Assembly: GCF_016864375.1 (NCBI RefSeq)
Contig: NZ_CP069354.1
Location: 1,736,001 to 1,800,000 of the forward strand
Direction: 5' to 3'
Length of the DNA stretch: 64,000 bases
From: Microvirga sp. VF16
Lineage (GTDB): Bacteria; Pseudomonadota; Alphaproteobacteria; Rhizobiales; Beijerinckiaceae
Position numbers and translations under genes: made by a program
In this document: positions 8,180 to 16,685 of the stretch, piece after piece
How positions within the stretch are numbered: the stretch's first letter is position 1
How the letters are laid out: each line of letters starts with the position of its first letter
Notes under the pieces: generated by a model
Told to the model about the DNA's origin: nothing
Databases searched by the model: none
The model's input: only the letters and a program-made list of their open reading frames with translations

Positions 8180-9484
8180 ATGTTCGCGGAATATAGAGAA
8201 AGTCTTAAGCAAAAAAATGCCGCTGGCGTGCCTGATCATATAAATTCAGAAGAAAAATCTCCTTGTTCGGTTTCTGATAAACATAAAAATATTAGCGCTC
8301 ATCTGGATAATATCGGCCATGGGTTGATTGTTCTGCTGCCGATAGCGATGGCGGTCGCCAATCGCTCCTCACCTTTATTTCTAGCCTGTGCCGCTCTTTT
8401 CGTGCTTGCCTCGCGTCTCGCCTCCGGTGCCATCGGCTCTTATCGTGCGGTGCTGGCAGGGCAGCGGACAGGCGTCCTCATTCTCGTCCTTTGTGCGGCG
8501 GCCTATCCTCTGATCTCACTCAGTTGGGCGATGAGGCCGGCCCTGGGTCTGTTTGCTTGGGGCGAGGCGGTGCTCCCGGCCGTCTCAAGCGCGACCCTTA
8601 TCGTGAGCTGGCGCGCAGCCCCCCCGCCCCGGTGGATGGTCGGAGCCCTTGCAAGGACGATGCTGATCGCCGCAGGGTTGATCGCCGCCGAACTCCTGCT
8701 CGACTTTCCTTTGAGACGATTTCTCCCCGAGCGTATCGGTACTTTCATTCACAACAGGCCGGTCGTGACGCTGTTTCTCCTGCTCGGGCCGGTCCTCGTC
8801 CTGGTGGGCTTTCACAGGCAGCGGGCGCTTTTCTTAGGTCTCCTGCTCGGAATCGTGGCCACCATCATCGTCTCCGACAGCGAGGCTGCTAAACTCGGTC
8901 TGCTGGCCGCTGCCGGGACATTCGCGCTGAGCTACGCCCCCTTCGTCTGGGTGAAACGCTTTCTCACGGTCGTCCTTCTCGGGCTGATCTGGATTCAGCC
9001 CTTCTTCGGAAACGCCGTCGCCAGCTTGGTACCCGACAAGGCGATCGAGGCGACCAAGGGAGGGCACTCGCGGGAGCGCATCGAACTCTGGCAGGCCTTC
9101 AGCGATGTCGCCCGCCATTACCCGATCTTTGGGACCGGCTTCGCATCGTCGCCGCATATGGGCAGCCATCCAGTCGCAGCCGAAATCAACCCCGCCTACC
9201 GGCAAATGCTGAAAGTCGGTCATCCTCATAACGCATTCCTGCAGGCATGGGTCGAGCTGGGGGCAATCGGCGCTGTCCTTTTGTCCGCACTCGTCCTCTG
9301 GGTGCTGAAGAGCCTTTCCGGCGCACCGGCCGATATCCGTCGCGCGGGCCTCATGACTCTCATGTCAACAAGCGCGATCGCGCTTGTCAGCCATGGCGCT
9401 TGGCAGGGCTGGTGGATTGCCGCGATTGCCCTTGCCACTGCGTTCCTGACCCTCGATCCGAGCCATTCGAGGCCGCGGGATTAG
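8180..9484 (+). CDS. O-antigen ligase / Wzy-like polymerase family membrane protein
   Basis: About 434 residues with roughly ten hydrophobic segments. The C-terminal half carries the O-antigen ligase (Wzy_C) signature: SRERIELWQAF, a periplasmic loop, then HPHNAFLQAWVELGAIG. Family members join or polymerise surface glycans at the periplasmic face of the inner membrane. ATG 8180 is preferred to GTG 8174 because ACGAGA lies about 7 nt upstream. The first 50 or so residues are hydrophilic and encoded by unusually AT-rich DNA, unlike the GC-rich remainder. No glycosyltransferase or sugar-nucleotide genes flank it, so the glycan is unknown. Confidence 0.8.
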   Translation: MFAEYRESLKQKNAAGVPDHINSEEKSPCSVSDKHKNISAHLDNIGHGLIVLLPIAMAVANRSSPLFLACAALFVLASRLASGAIGSYRAVLAGQRTGVLILVLCAAAYPLISLSWAMRPALGLFAWGEAVLPAVSSATLIVSWRAAPPPRWMVGALARTMLIAAGLIAAELLLDFPLRRFLPERIGTFIHNRPVVTLFLLLGPVLVLVGFHRQRALFLGLLLGIVATIIVSDSEAAKLGLLAAAGTFALSYAPFVWVKRFLTVVLLGLIWIQPFFGNAVASLVPDKAIEATKGGHSRERIELWQAFSDVARHYPIFGTGFASSPHMGSHPVAAEINPAYRQMLKVGHPHNAFLQAWVELGAIGAVLLSALVLWVLKSLSGAPADIRRAGLMTLMSTSAIALVSHGAWQGWWIAAIALATAFLTLDPSHSRPRD

Positions 9485-9631
9485 CATCGAGCGATTGAAG
9501 GGCCCCTCTGCCTGAATTGTCAGGCTTCGTGGGATCCAATCCCCTCCAATCCGAGTTTGGCTTCAAATCGGATTGAATAGACCCTCCAGATAGAAACCGC
9601 ATGCGCGGGGAGGGATGAGACAGGGGGCCAA

Positions 9632-10405
9632 GTGCCGCGAATCCTGACCTACAACGTGCACCGCTGTCTCGGGACGGACGGTCGGCTTTCCCCTTCACGG
9701 ATCGCGGATGTGATCGCCGCCTACGAGCCGGATGTGGTCGCACTTCAAGAGCTCGATGTCGGACGCCTCCGCACCGGCGGGATCGATCAGGCCCATGCGA
9801 TCGCGCAAGCGCTCGGGATGAACGTCCATTTCCATGCCAGCCTGCGGGTTCTGGAAGAGGAATACGGCAATGCTATCCTGACCCACCGGCCATCGCAGCT
9901 GGTGAAGGCGGAAGCGCTTCCAGGATGGGCCCGCAGGCCGCGACTGGAGCCGAGGGGAGCCCTCTGGGCTTCGATCCAGCTGGGCGGGAGCGAGGTGCAG
10001 GTGATCAACACCCACCTGGGCCTGCGCCGGCACGAGCGGCTGGCGCAGACCGATACCCTGCTGGGCCCGCACTGGCTCGGCCATCGGGCCTGCCGGGAAC
10101 CGGTGATCCTGGTGGGCGATTTCAATGCCACCCCTCGATCCAGGGTCTATCGGCGTCTCGCCTCATGTCTCTTGGATGCGCAGGTGCAGACCCAGCTTCC
10201 GCGGCCCAAGGCAACCTTTCCCTCCCGCCTGCCATTCGTGCGTATCGATCATGTCTTCGTCAGCCGTTCGATCCGCGTCCTGCGTGTCGAAACCGTGCGG
10301 ACATCCCTCGCGCGGATCGCCTCGGATCACCTGCCTCTCATGGTCGAGTTCCAGATCGCCCATGGCACGGGGCACAAGCCGAGCGTCGCTTATGCGCAGG
10401 AATAG
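9632..10405 (+). CDS. Endonuclease/exonuclease/phosphatase (EEP) family protein
   Basis: A 257-residue EEP-fold metal-dependent phosphodiesterase. Motifs in order: TYNVHR near residue 7, ALQELD near 36 (metal-binding Glu), NTHLG near 122, VGDFNATP near 160 (catalytic Asp/Asn) and SDHLPLMVEF near 233 (catalytic His). The start is GTG 9632, which gives MPRILTYNVHRC with no spare N-terminus. No signal peptide is seen. The family includes DNases, sphingomyelinases and inositol phosphatases. The neighbours, a UPF0104 membrane protein and a phospholipase D, favour a role in lipid or phosphodiester metabolism over DNA repair, but this is inference. Confidence 0.85.
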   Translation: MPRILTYNVHRCLGTDGRLSPSRIADVIAAYEPDVVALQELDVGRLRTGGIDQAHAIAQALGMNVHFHASLRVLEEEYGNAILTHRPSQLVKAEALPGWARRPRLEPRGALWASIQLGGSEVQVINTHLGLRRHERLAQTDTLLGPHWLGHRACREPVILVGDFNATPRSRVYRRLASCLLDAQVQTQLPRPKATFPSRLPFVRIDHVFVSRSIRVLRVETVRTSLARIASDHLPLMVEFQIAHGTGHKPSVAYAQE

Positions 10406-10508
10406 GTGGGCTCGCCGCAACGTTACGGATCGCACATCGCCTCATCGCGTTGAGCCCTTGGAGTGGTGCCGTCCGCGGTGAACGGGCCTACGACGCTAAG
10501 GAGAGCGA

Positions 10509-11453
10509 ATGCGGAACTGGAAATATGTGATTGCTGCGGCAGCCATCGGCCTCGCAGCCTTCCTGCTCTACCGCACGCTCAGCCGCTACAGCCTGGACCA
10601 GCTGATCGCCGCCGTTGCGGCCGTGCCTGTGCCAAGGCTCCTGGGCGCGGCCGGGTTCGCCGCCGCGAGTTATCTGTCTCTGACCTTCTTCGACTATCTG
10701 GCCCTGCACTACGTGAGGCGGCCGCTGCCCTATCCGAAAGTGGCTCTAGCCTCCTTCACGGCCCTGTCCCTCGGTCACAATATCGGTTTGGCCGCCTTGA
10801 GCAGCGGTGCAGTCCGCTTCCGCTTCTACAGCCGTTGGGGCTTGAGGACCGGAGAGGTCGCCAAGGTGATCATCTTCTGTGGCATCACGGTCGGACTTGG
10901 CCTCATGATCTTAGGCGGCGCGGCGCTCCTGTTGCGCTCCGGACTGGCGGTGGAGATTACGGGGCTCACGCAGCCGGTCGTCATAGCCCTCGGCATCGGC
11001 TGCCTTGCGCTGCCTGCGGTGTACGTGATCCTCTCCGCCATCGTACGAAGGCCGCTGCGGATCAGACGCTGGACTCTTGAGATCCCGCCGCTCAAGCTTG
11101 CCATCGGGCAGGTCCTGGTCGGCGCCATCAACTTTGCCTTCGTGGCGGCCTGTCTGCATCAGGCGCTCGCGGCTGTTGCCGAGGTGGCCTATCTCGGTGT
11201 GGCGTCCGTCTATGTGATCGCCAATGCGACAGCCCTTGTCAGCCATGTTCCCGGCGGGCTCGGCGTCATCGAGAGCGTGGTCATGTATCTGCTGCCGCAG
11301 AATAACCTGATCGGGCCGCTCCTGGTGTTCCGGTTCGTCTATTTCCTCGTGCCACTCGGCTTGGGAAGCATTCTGTTTGCGGTGACGGAATTGTTCTATC
11401 GTCACAGAGGGCGTGCTTACGGGGCCGGCACCGGGATCGGGGCGAAGGCTTGA
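10509..11453 (+). CDS. UPF0104 / lysylphosphatidylglycerol synthase TM-region family protein
   Basis: A 314-residue polytopic membrane protein of the family resembling the flippase-like domain of MprF/AglD. It starts with a hydrophobic helix (YVIAAAAIGLAAFLLYRTL) and has about eight membrane segments plus the conserved SLGHNIGLAALSSGAVRFRFY and SHVPGGLGVIESVVMYLLP regions. The start has AAGGAGAG just upstream. It follows the EEP gene by 103 nt on the same strand and converges on the phospholipase D gene with only 3 nt between stops. The MprF aminoacyltransferase domain is absent, so lipid translocation or membrane organisation is more likely than lysylation. Confidence 0.82.
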   Translation: MRNWKYVIAAAAIGLAAFLLYRTLSRYSLDQLIAAVAAVPVPRLLGAAGFAAASYLSLTFFDYLALHYVRRPLPYPKVALASFTALSLGHNIGLAALSSGAVRFRFYSRWGLRTGEVAKVIIFCGITVGLGLMILGGAALLLRSGLAVEITGLTQPVVIALGIGCLALPAVYVILSAIVRRPLRIRRWTLEIPPLKLAIGQVLVGAINFAFVAACLHQALAAVAEVAYLGVASVYVIANATALVSHVPGGLGVIESVVMYLLPQNNLIGPLLVFRFVYFLVPLGLGSILFAVTELFYRHRGRAYGAGTGIGAKA

Positions 11454-11456
11454 TCC

Positions 11457-13004
11457 CTATTCCCTACGCCGCCTGAACAGGGACAGAGGCTCGAAGGGTT
11501 CGAGTGGATCCAGGAGTCCGGTGCCCGTCGCCGGCGCGTCTGGGCCGTTATCCGACATGGCCGTGAAGGCCCGAAGGCCGCGTCCACCTGTATTGAGCTG
11601 ATCGATGGCTTTGATGACGGATCCTCCCTCGCACTCAAGGGTCCGGGCGAAGACGTCCGGATCGACCTCCAGATGCTCCGCGAGCAGGCGGTTCCGCAGC
11701 TGGACGATGGTCTGGCGCATCTCCTCCGTCGTCGCCTCGACGGCGGCATCGCATTCGCTGTCGAGACCGATCGACCGGTTGTTCAGGTTCGAGGATCCGA
11801 CGCGCAAAAGCACGTCATCGATGATGATGAGCTTGGAGTGGATCAGGATCTGGCATTCCCCGCCCTCGCCATCGGGGGTGACAGGGTAATAGACGCGCAG
11901 CCGGTCGTGATGGTCGCATTTGCGCAGGCGGCGGATCAGCCGGTCGCGGTTGGTGCCCATGACCAACTCCTCGGCCCAGCCATGAGACTCGTGGGTCTGG
12001 ATGACGACGATTTCAGGGCCGTCAGGATCGGCGAGATGCCGCTCGAGAACGTCGCCGACATACGGCGCCGTCATGTACTGTGCTTCGATGTAGATCATCT
12101 TCTTCGCAGCCGAAAGGGCGTCCAGGGTCAGTGCCGCGGCCTCGCCGGCAGCCGGCTGCTCGCCCCAAGCTGGATAGGTTCGGGCGATAGCAATTGGCGC
12201 TTTACGAAAATCGGGCACGAGGCCGGATGGCCAAGGGGCGGATCCGTTCGTAGACGGCGTAAGCTCTTCGCCGGTCGCAAACTTCCAGCGCTCATAACCG
12301 ATTTCGGCAATAGACCGCGCAGCGTCGCCGTCCACGGCCATTTGGAGATCGTGAACCGGTTCGTAGATGCTTCCGTCGTCTTTCAGCCTGATCGGATCGT
12401 CACAGGCATGGCGGCAGGTGTCCCAGCGCTCGACGGTCAGGTCCATGCCTCCGACGAACGCCAGAGTGTCGTCGATGCAGACGATCTTCTGATGATGGGC
12501 CGCATAGAGCGGATGATGCGTGTCGAGCTTGACCTGTAGCCGCGGATGGTTTTGCCAGTCTGCGCCGAAGATCAGCGGGCCTGGCGCGCCTGGCGCATGG
12601 ACGATGGCGATGCTCCAGACGAGAATCCTGACTTCCAGATCAGGCCGTTCCTCGACAAGCGATCGGAGGAACGGGCCGAGCGGCGGAGAATCCTCGGGAC
12701 TGGCATCCGGGCGAAGGCGGATGCTGCCATCGAAATCCCACCCAATAATGAGGATTGACCGTTGAGCTTTCCGCAATGCAGATTCGAGATGAGCGAAATA
12801 GGGAGCCCCGTCGATCAGAACGCTGGCCCTGTCGGCCTGAGCCACGCGCCAGCAATTCTGCCCCGGACGCAGGATCGGACCTGCCGGGACCTGCGTGGGC
12901 TCGCGGGCGATGTCGAGTGCCTGCCTGCTCGTCGTTTCTTCCAAAAGTTGCACGTCAGCCACGTTTTTGGGCGGAATATCTTGCCAACTCGGGACTGAAG
13001 CCAA
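11457..13004 (-). CDS. Phospholipase D / cardiolipin synthase-like protein
   Basis: A PLD-superfamily enzyme of up to 515 residues with two complete HKD motifs: HHQKIVCIDDTLAFVGGMD in the N-terminal half and IHSKLIIIDDVLLRVGSSNLN in the C-terminal half. Both catalytic His/Lys/Asp sets are intact, so phosphodiesterase or phosphatidyl-transfer activity on phospholipids is expected. The first ATG (13004) lies inside an EcfG-like promoter match at 12986-13010; if that promoter is real, translation starts lower, for example at GTG 12962. The conserved region begins near ILRPGQNCWRV. Neighbouring EEP and UPF0104 genes suggest a lipid-related locus. Confidence 0.88.
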   Translation of the reverse strand: MASVPSWQDIPPKNVADVQLLEETTSRQALDIAREPTQVPAGPILRPGQNCWRVAQADRASVLIDGAPYFAHLESALRKAQRSILIIGWDFDGSIRLRPDASPEDSPPLGPFLRSLVEERPDLEVRILVWSIAIVHAPGAPGPLIFGADWQNHPRLQVKLDTHHPLYAAHHQKIVCIDDTLAFVGGMDLTVERWDTCRHACDDPIRLKDDGSIYEPVHDLQMAVDGDAARSIAEIGYERWKFATGEELTPSTNGSAPWPSGLVPDFRKAPIAIARTYPAWGEQPAAGEAAALTLDALSAAKKMIYIEAQYMTAPYVGDVLERHLADPDGPEIVVIQTHESHGWAEELVMGTNRDRLIRRLRKCDHHDRLRVYYPVTPDGEGGECQILIHSKLIIIDDVLLRVGSSNLNNRSIGLDSECDAAVEATTEEMRQTIVQLRNRLLAEHLEVDPDVFARTLECEGGSVIKAIDQLNTGGRGLRAFTAMSDNGPDAPATGTGLLDPLEPFEPLSLFRRRRE

Positions 13005-13010
13005 GGTTCC
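12986..13010 (-). promoter_or_regulatory. Possible EcfG-type promoter for the phospholipase D gene
   Basis: On the minus strand GGAAC (13010-13006) is followed after 16 nt by AGTT (12989-12986), fitting the alphaproteobacterial general-stress consensus GGAAC-N16/17-cGTT except for the first base of the -10. Transcription would start near 12979, below the first ATG of the frame. Confidence 0.35.
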
Positions 13011-13127
13011 GGCCGCTCAATCCCGGATTTGCATCCCGGCTGCTCAGATCTGCATCCGCTAGTGATCTGTCGTCCGACGGTCGGTCTCGAGGCAAACCTT
13101 TGGAAATTGTAAGGCTGCACATGTCCC

Positions 13128-13153
13128 GATCCGGTTGGGAGATCCGGTTGGGA
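13128..13153. repeat. Perfect 13-bp tandem duplication
   Basis: GATCCGGTTGGGA occurs at 13128-13140 and again directly at 13141-13153. It lies in non-coding DNA and looks like a slipped-strand duplication. Confidence 0.7.
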
Positions 13154-13190
13154 GATGGATGAAATCTTCAGCTGACACCGTTTCATCCCT

Positions 13191-13298
13191 AGCGCATCGT
13201 GCGGCTCCTCGGATCGCGTCCAACAATGCGTCCAACAATGCGCCAGCTTTGATGAGCATCGGACCCAAAAGTGGACCCACCTTTTCGCACCATGCGCT
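13191..13298. repeat. Degraded inverted repeat with internal 12-bp tandem duplication
   Basis: AGCGCATCGTGCG (13191-13203) and CGCACCATGCGCT (13286-13298) are inverse with 12 of 13 matches. Between them GCGTCCAACAAT is duplicated in tandem (13216-13227, 13228-13239). The right part (13276-13300) matches the half-element at 5602-5625, where the arm is perfect. It is read as an old copy of a dispersed intergenic palindrome. Confidence 0.5.
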
Positions 13299-13467
13299 GG
13301 GCAAACATTTGCCGCAGATTGAGCGTGCAGCCGTTGCCATTCGCGGGAGCTGCCTAATAATTTACATAGTTCATTTCCGATGAACGCGTAACCTTGTGGC
13401 TGGAGTGCAAGACCAGTTCGCTTGGCGCGTCGTCAGGGCGAGGCACGCATCAGGACGTAGGGCGATT

Positions 13468-13791
13468 ATGGACAAGAACCTCGAAGAAAGAATCCGTGAA
13501 CGGGCATATGAGCTTTGGATGCGGCACGGGAGTATTCATGGCCGCGCCGATGAATATTGGTACCAGGCAGAGCAGGAAATTCTCGGCGAGGGCGATGAGG
13601 TGGGGGGCACGAAGGCGCCGATCGTCGACCCGGCGCCTCTTGGCATGACGAGCGCGACGGCGGATGAAGAACTTCCCGCCCCGGTAGCGCCGAAAACTCG
13701 CAAAAAGCGCAGCCCTGCGGCCGCTCCTGTTGCAGAAGGCGAGACGCCCATCGTGCCACCGAAGCGCAAGCGCACGACCCGAGCGACTTGA
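13468..13791 (+). CDS. DUF2934 domain protein
   Basis: A 107-residue protein. Residues 1-40 (LEERIRERAYELWMRHG...ADEYWYQAEQEIL) match the small DUF2934 helix domain common in Rhizobiales. The rest is a Pro/Ala-rich linker ending in basic clusters (KTRKKRS, PPKRKRTTRAT), which could bind nucleic acid or another polyanion. ATG 13468 is chosen because it begins exactly at the domain; the frame extends upstream to GTG 13396 without family support. It lies between the phospholipase D gene and glgC. Function unknown. Confidence 0.75.
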   Translation: MDKNLEERIRERAYELWMRHGSIHGRADEYWYQAEQEILGEGDEVGGTKAPIVDPAPLGMTSATADEELPAPVAPKTRKKRSPAAAPVAEGETPIVPPKRKRTTRAT

Positions 13792-13941
13792 ATGAAAGAG
13801 CTGACATGGGCCTTCGACCGGTACGGCCGGAGGCTCGGGGGCAGGAGTAAAACTGAAACCGGAACACGCGCTAAGAACTTGTGATCGGCTTCAGCGTCTA
13901 CAGAGCGGGCAGGTGGCTGCCGTTGATGTGAGGACCCGGTC

Positions 13942-15225
13942 TTGCCTAATTCCAGCGTTTTCTACGCCCCTCTCGCCCGCCATGCGATGGCATACATTCT
14001 CGCCGGTGGACGCGGCAGTCGATTGATGGAACTGACCGATATCCGCGCCAAGCCCGCCGTTTATTTCGGCGGCAACACACGGATCATCGACTTTGCCCTG
14101 TCGAATGCACTGAATTCCGGCATCCGGCGCATTGGGGTGGCGACGCAGTACAAGGCGCATAGCCTCATCCGTCATCTCCAGCGCGGCTGGAACTTCTTCC
14201 GGGCTGAACGCAACGAGAGCTTCGATATTTTGCCGGCCAGCCAGCGCGTATCCGAGACCATGTGGTACGAGGGAACGGCCGACGCGGTGTATCAGAACAT
14301 CGACATCATTGCGAGCAATGGCCCAGAATACATTATCATCCTGGCCGGTGATCATATCTACAAGATGGATTACGAGATCATGCTGCGCCAGCATGTCGAC
14401 TCGGGAGCCGATGTGACCGTCGGCTGTCTCGAGGTGCCACGCATGGAGGCGACCGGATTCGGCGTGATGGCCGTCGACGCGACGGACCGCATCGTCTCGT
14501 TCCTCGAAAAGCCCGCAGATCCGCCAGGCATGCCCGACAAGCCGGACATGGCGCTGGCAAGCATGGGCATCTACGTCTTCAATACCCAGTTTCTGTTCGA
14601 GCAATTGCAGCGCGATGCCGCCACACCGGGTTCGAACCGGGACTTCGGCAAGGACATCATCCCTTATCTGGTGCAGCACGGAAAAGCAGTAGCGCACCGC
14701 TTTACACGCTCCTGCGTTCGCTCGGGTGCCGAAGCCGGCGGCAGTGATGCGGAGGCCTATTGGCGCGACGTGGGCACGGTCGATGCCTATTGGGAGGCCA
14801 ATATCGATCTGACCGCTATCGTCCCGTCTCTCGACCTTTATGATCGCGACTGGCCGATTTCGACCTTCTCCGAGACATGGCCGCCAGCAAAATTCGTTCA
14901 CGATGAGGATGGCAGGCGCGGAAACGCCATCAACTCACTGGTTTCGAGTGGCTGCATCGTCTCCGGTGCGGCTCTGCGCCGGTCACTCGTCTTCACGGCC
15001 GTGCATCTGCATTCCCATGCCGATGTCGAGGGAGCAGTCATTCTTCCCTTCGTTGAGATCGGCCGCAGGGCCCGGCTGCGGAACGTCGTGATCGATCGCG
15101 GCGTACGCATCCCGGATGGGCTAGTGGTTGGTGAGGATCCTGAAAAGGATGCCCAAAGATTCCGCCGAACCGAGAAGGGCGTCTGTCTCATCACGAAGCC
15201 GATGATCGAGAGACTATCCGGATGA
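13942..15225 (+). CDS. glgC: Glucose-1-phosphate adenylyltransferase
   Basis: Makes ADP-glucose from glucose-1-phosphate and ATP, the committed step of bacterial glycogen synthesis. The 427-residue protein has the nucleotidyltransferase loop [12 protein letters not shown] near residue 16, [15 protein letters not shown], the glucose-1-P region ([10 protein letters not shown]), and a C-terminal left-handed helix for allosteric control. Translation begins at TTG 13942: GAGGA at 13930-13934 is ideally spaced, and no ATG fits the conserved N-terminus as well. Its stop overlaps the start of glgA (ATGA), so the two are translationally coupled. It heads the plus-strand half of the glycogen cluster. 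Confidence 0.95.
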   Translation: MPNSSVFYAPLARHAMAYILAGGRGSRLMELTDIRAKPAVYFGGNTRIIDFALSNALNSGIRRIGVATQYKAHSLIRHLQRGWNFFRAERNESFDILPASQRVSETMWYEGTADAVYQNIDIIASNGPEYIIILAGDHIYKMDYEIMLRQHVDSGADVTVGCLEVPRMEATGFGVMAVDATDRIVSFLEKPADPPGMPDKPDMALASMGIYVFNTQFLFEQLQRDAATPGSNRDFGKDIIPYLVQHGKAVAHRFTRSCVRSGAEAGGSDAEAYWRDVGTVDAYWEANIDLTAIVPSLDLYDRDWPISTFSETWPPAKFVHDEDGRRGNAINSLVSSGCIVSGAALRRSLVFTAVHLHSHADVEGAVILPFVEIGRRARLRNVVIDRGVRIPDGLVVGEDPEKDAQRFRRTEKGVCLITKPMIERLSG

Positions 15226-16670
15226 AGCCTCTGAACGTTCTGTCTGTTGCGTCAGAGGTCTTTCCCATTATCAAGACAGGCGGATTGGCCGATGTGGCGG
15301 GCGCCTTGCCGTCCGCGCTTGCAGAAGAAGGCGTGACGGTCATTACGCTCGTCCCGGGCTATCCCGCCGTAATGAAGGCTCTGGAGCGGCCGGAAGTCCT
15401 GCACACCTATCCCAGCTTCTTCGGCGGTCTGGCACATCTTCTGTCCGGAAGGGCAGGAGCGCTCGACCTCTTCGTCATCGATGCTCCCCATCTCTTCGAG
15501 CGCCCCGGCTCGCCCTATCTCGCGCCGAACGGCCGGGATTGGCCCGACAACGCCCGGCGTTTCGCGGCGCTCGGACGGGCTGCGGCTGATATCGGGCAGG
15601 GGCTAACGCCCGGATTCGTTCCCGATGTCATCCATGCCCATGACTGGCAGGCCGGCCTCGTGCCGGTCTATCTGAGCCTCACCGACAGCCCGCGCCCCGG
15701 CACTATCATCACCATTCACAACATTGCTTTTCAGGGCGTCTTCCCGGCTGATCTTCTCTTTGAGCTTGGCCTCCCCACCAGCGTCTTCACGGTGGATGGA
15801 GTCGAATATTATGGGCAGATCGGCTTTCTGAAGGCGGGCTTGCAGCTCGCGGATCACATCACCACGGTGTCTCCGACCTACGCCAAGGAGATCCAGACCC
15901 CCGAGGGCGGAATGGCTCTCGATGGTTTATTGCGTTCTCGTGCAAGTGTCGTATCCGGCATTCTCAACGGAATCGATGATAAGGTGTGGGATCCAGCAAC
16001 GGATCCCCACCTTGCGCAGCCTTACGACCGCAACAGTCTCGAAGCACGGGCTGTCAACAAGAGAGCATTGCAGGAACGGCTGGGGCTAAACCCCAATCCC
16101 GAGGCGCTTCTGTTCGGTGTCGTCAGCCGTCTGTCGGAGCAGAAGGGCCTCGATCTCGTGCTTGCTGGCCTCTCACGGCTGCTCGCGGATGGGGCCCAAT
16201 TGGCCCTTTTAGGGGCGGGAGACAAAGCGTTGGAGGACAGTTTCCAGACTGCACGTCTCGTTTATTCTGGTCAGGTCGGCTGCTTTATCGGCTATGACGA
16301 AGCGCTCGCTCATCAGATTCAAGGCGGGAGCGACGCGCTTCTCGTCCCGTCGCGGTTCGAGCCCTGCGGTCTGACGCAGCTCTGTGCCATGCGCTATGGA
16401 AGCATCCCCATCGTCTCACGCGTGGGCGGGCTGGCCGACACGATCATCGATGCCAACGAGATGGCCGTCGCCGCCGGTGCCGCAACGGGCTTCCAGTTCG
16501 GGCCTGTCAATCTTGGCGGAGCCCTGGATGCCTTCGACCGGGCGAAAAGCTTATGGCGCGACAAGAGCGCGTGGCAGCGTCTGCAGGTGAACGGCATGGG
16601 AGCCGATGTGAGCTGGCATCGCCCTGCAAGGCAATATGTCAGCCTCTACCGCTCGTGTCTTCGAGCATGA
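15222..16670 (+). CDS. glgA: Glycogen synthase (ADP-glucose type), copy 1
   Basis: GT5 glycogen synthase that transfers glucose from ADP-glucose to alpha-1,4-glucan ends. It has 482 residues, with the ADP-glucose-binding [13 protein letters not shown] near residue 15, [11 protein letters not shown] near 138, HNIAFQG near 165 and the C-terminal [18 protein letters not shown] with GGLADTI. All expected catalytic motifs are present. It overlaps glgC by 4 nt and converges on glgX with 15 nt between stops. A diverged second copy lies at 28308. Confidence 0.95.
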   Translation: MKPLNVLSVASEVFPIIKTGGLADVAGALPSALAEEGVTVITLVPGYPAVMKALERPEVLHTYPSFFGGLAHLLSGRAGALDLFVIDAPHLFERPGSPYLAPNGRDWPDNARRFAALGRAAADIGQGLTPGFVPDVIHAHDWQAGLVPVYLSLTDSPRPGTIITIHNIAFQGVFPADLLFELGLPTSVFTVDGVEYYGQIGFLKAGLQLADHITTVSPTYAKEIQTPEGGMALDGLLRSRASVVSGILNGIDDKVWDPATDPHLAQPYDRNSLEARAVNKRALQERLGLNPNPEALLFGVVSRLSEQKGLDLVLAGLSRLLADGAQLALLGAGDKALEDSFQTARLVYSGQVGCFIGYDEALAHQIQGGSDALLVPSRFEPCGLTQLCAMRYGSIPIVSRVGGLADTIIDANEMAVAAGAATGFQFGPVNLGGALDAFDRAKSLWRDKSAWQRLQVNGMGADVSWHRPARQYVSLYRSCLRA

Positions 16671-16685
16671 GAAAAAAGCGCCCGA

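Larger units (their letters stand above)
13005..13467. other. 463-nt non-coding region with small tandem duplications
   Basis: No gene is recognised between the phospholipase D and DUF2934 genes. The region holds two short perfect tandem duplications and a degraded inverted repeat (described separately). The last 130 nt are more AT-rich (cctaataatttacatagttc near 13352) and may include the DUF2934 promoter. Confidence 0.6.
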
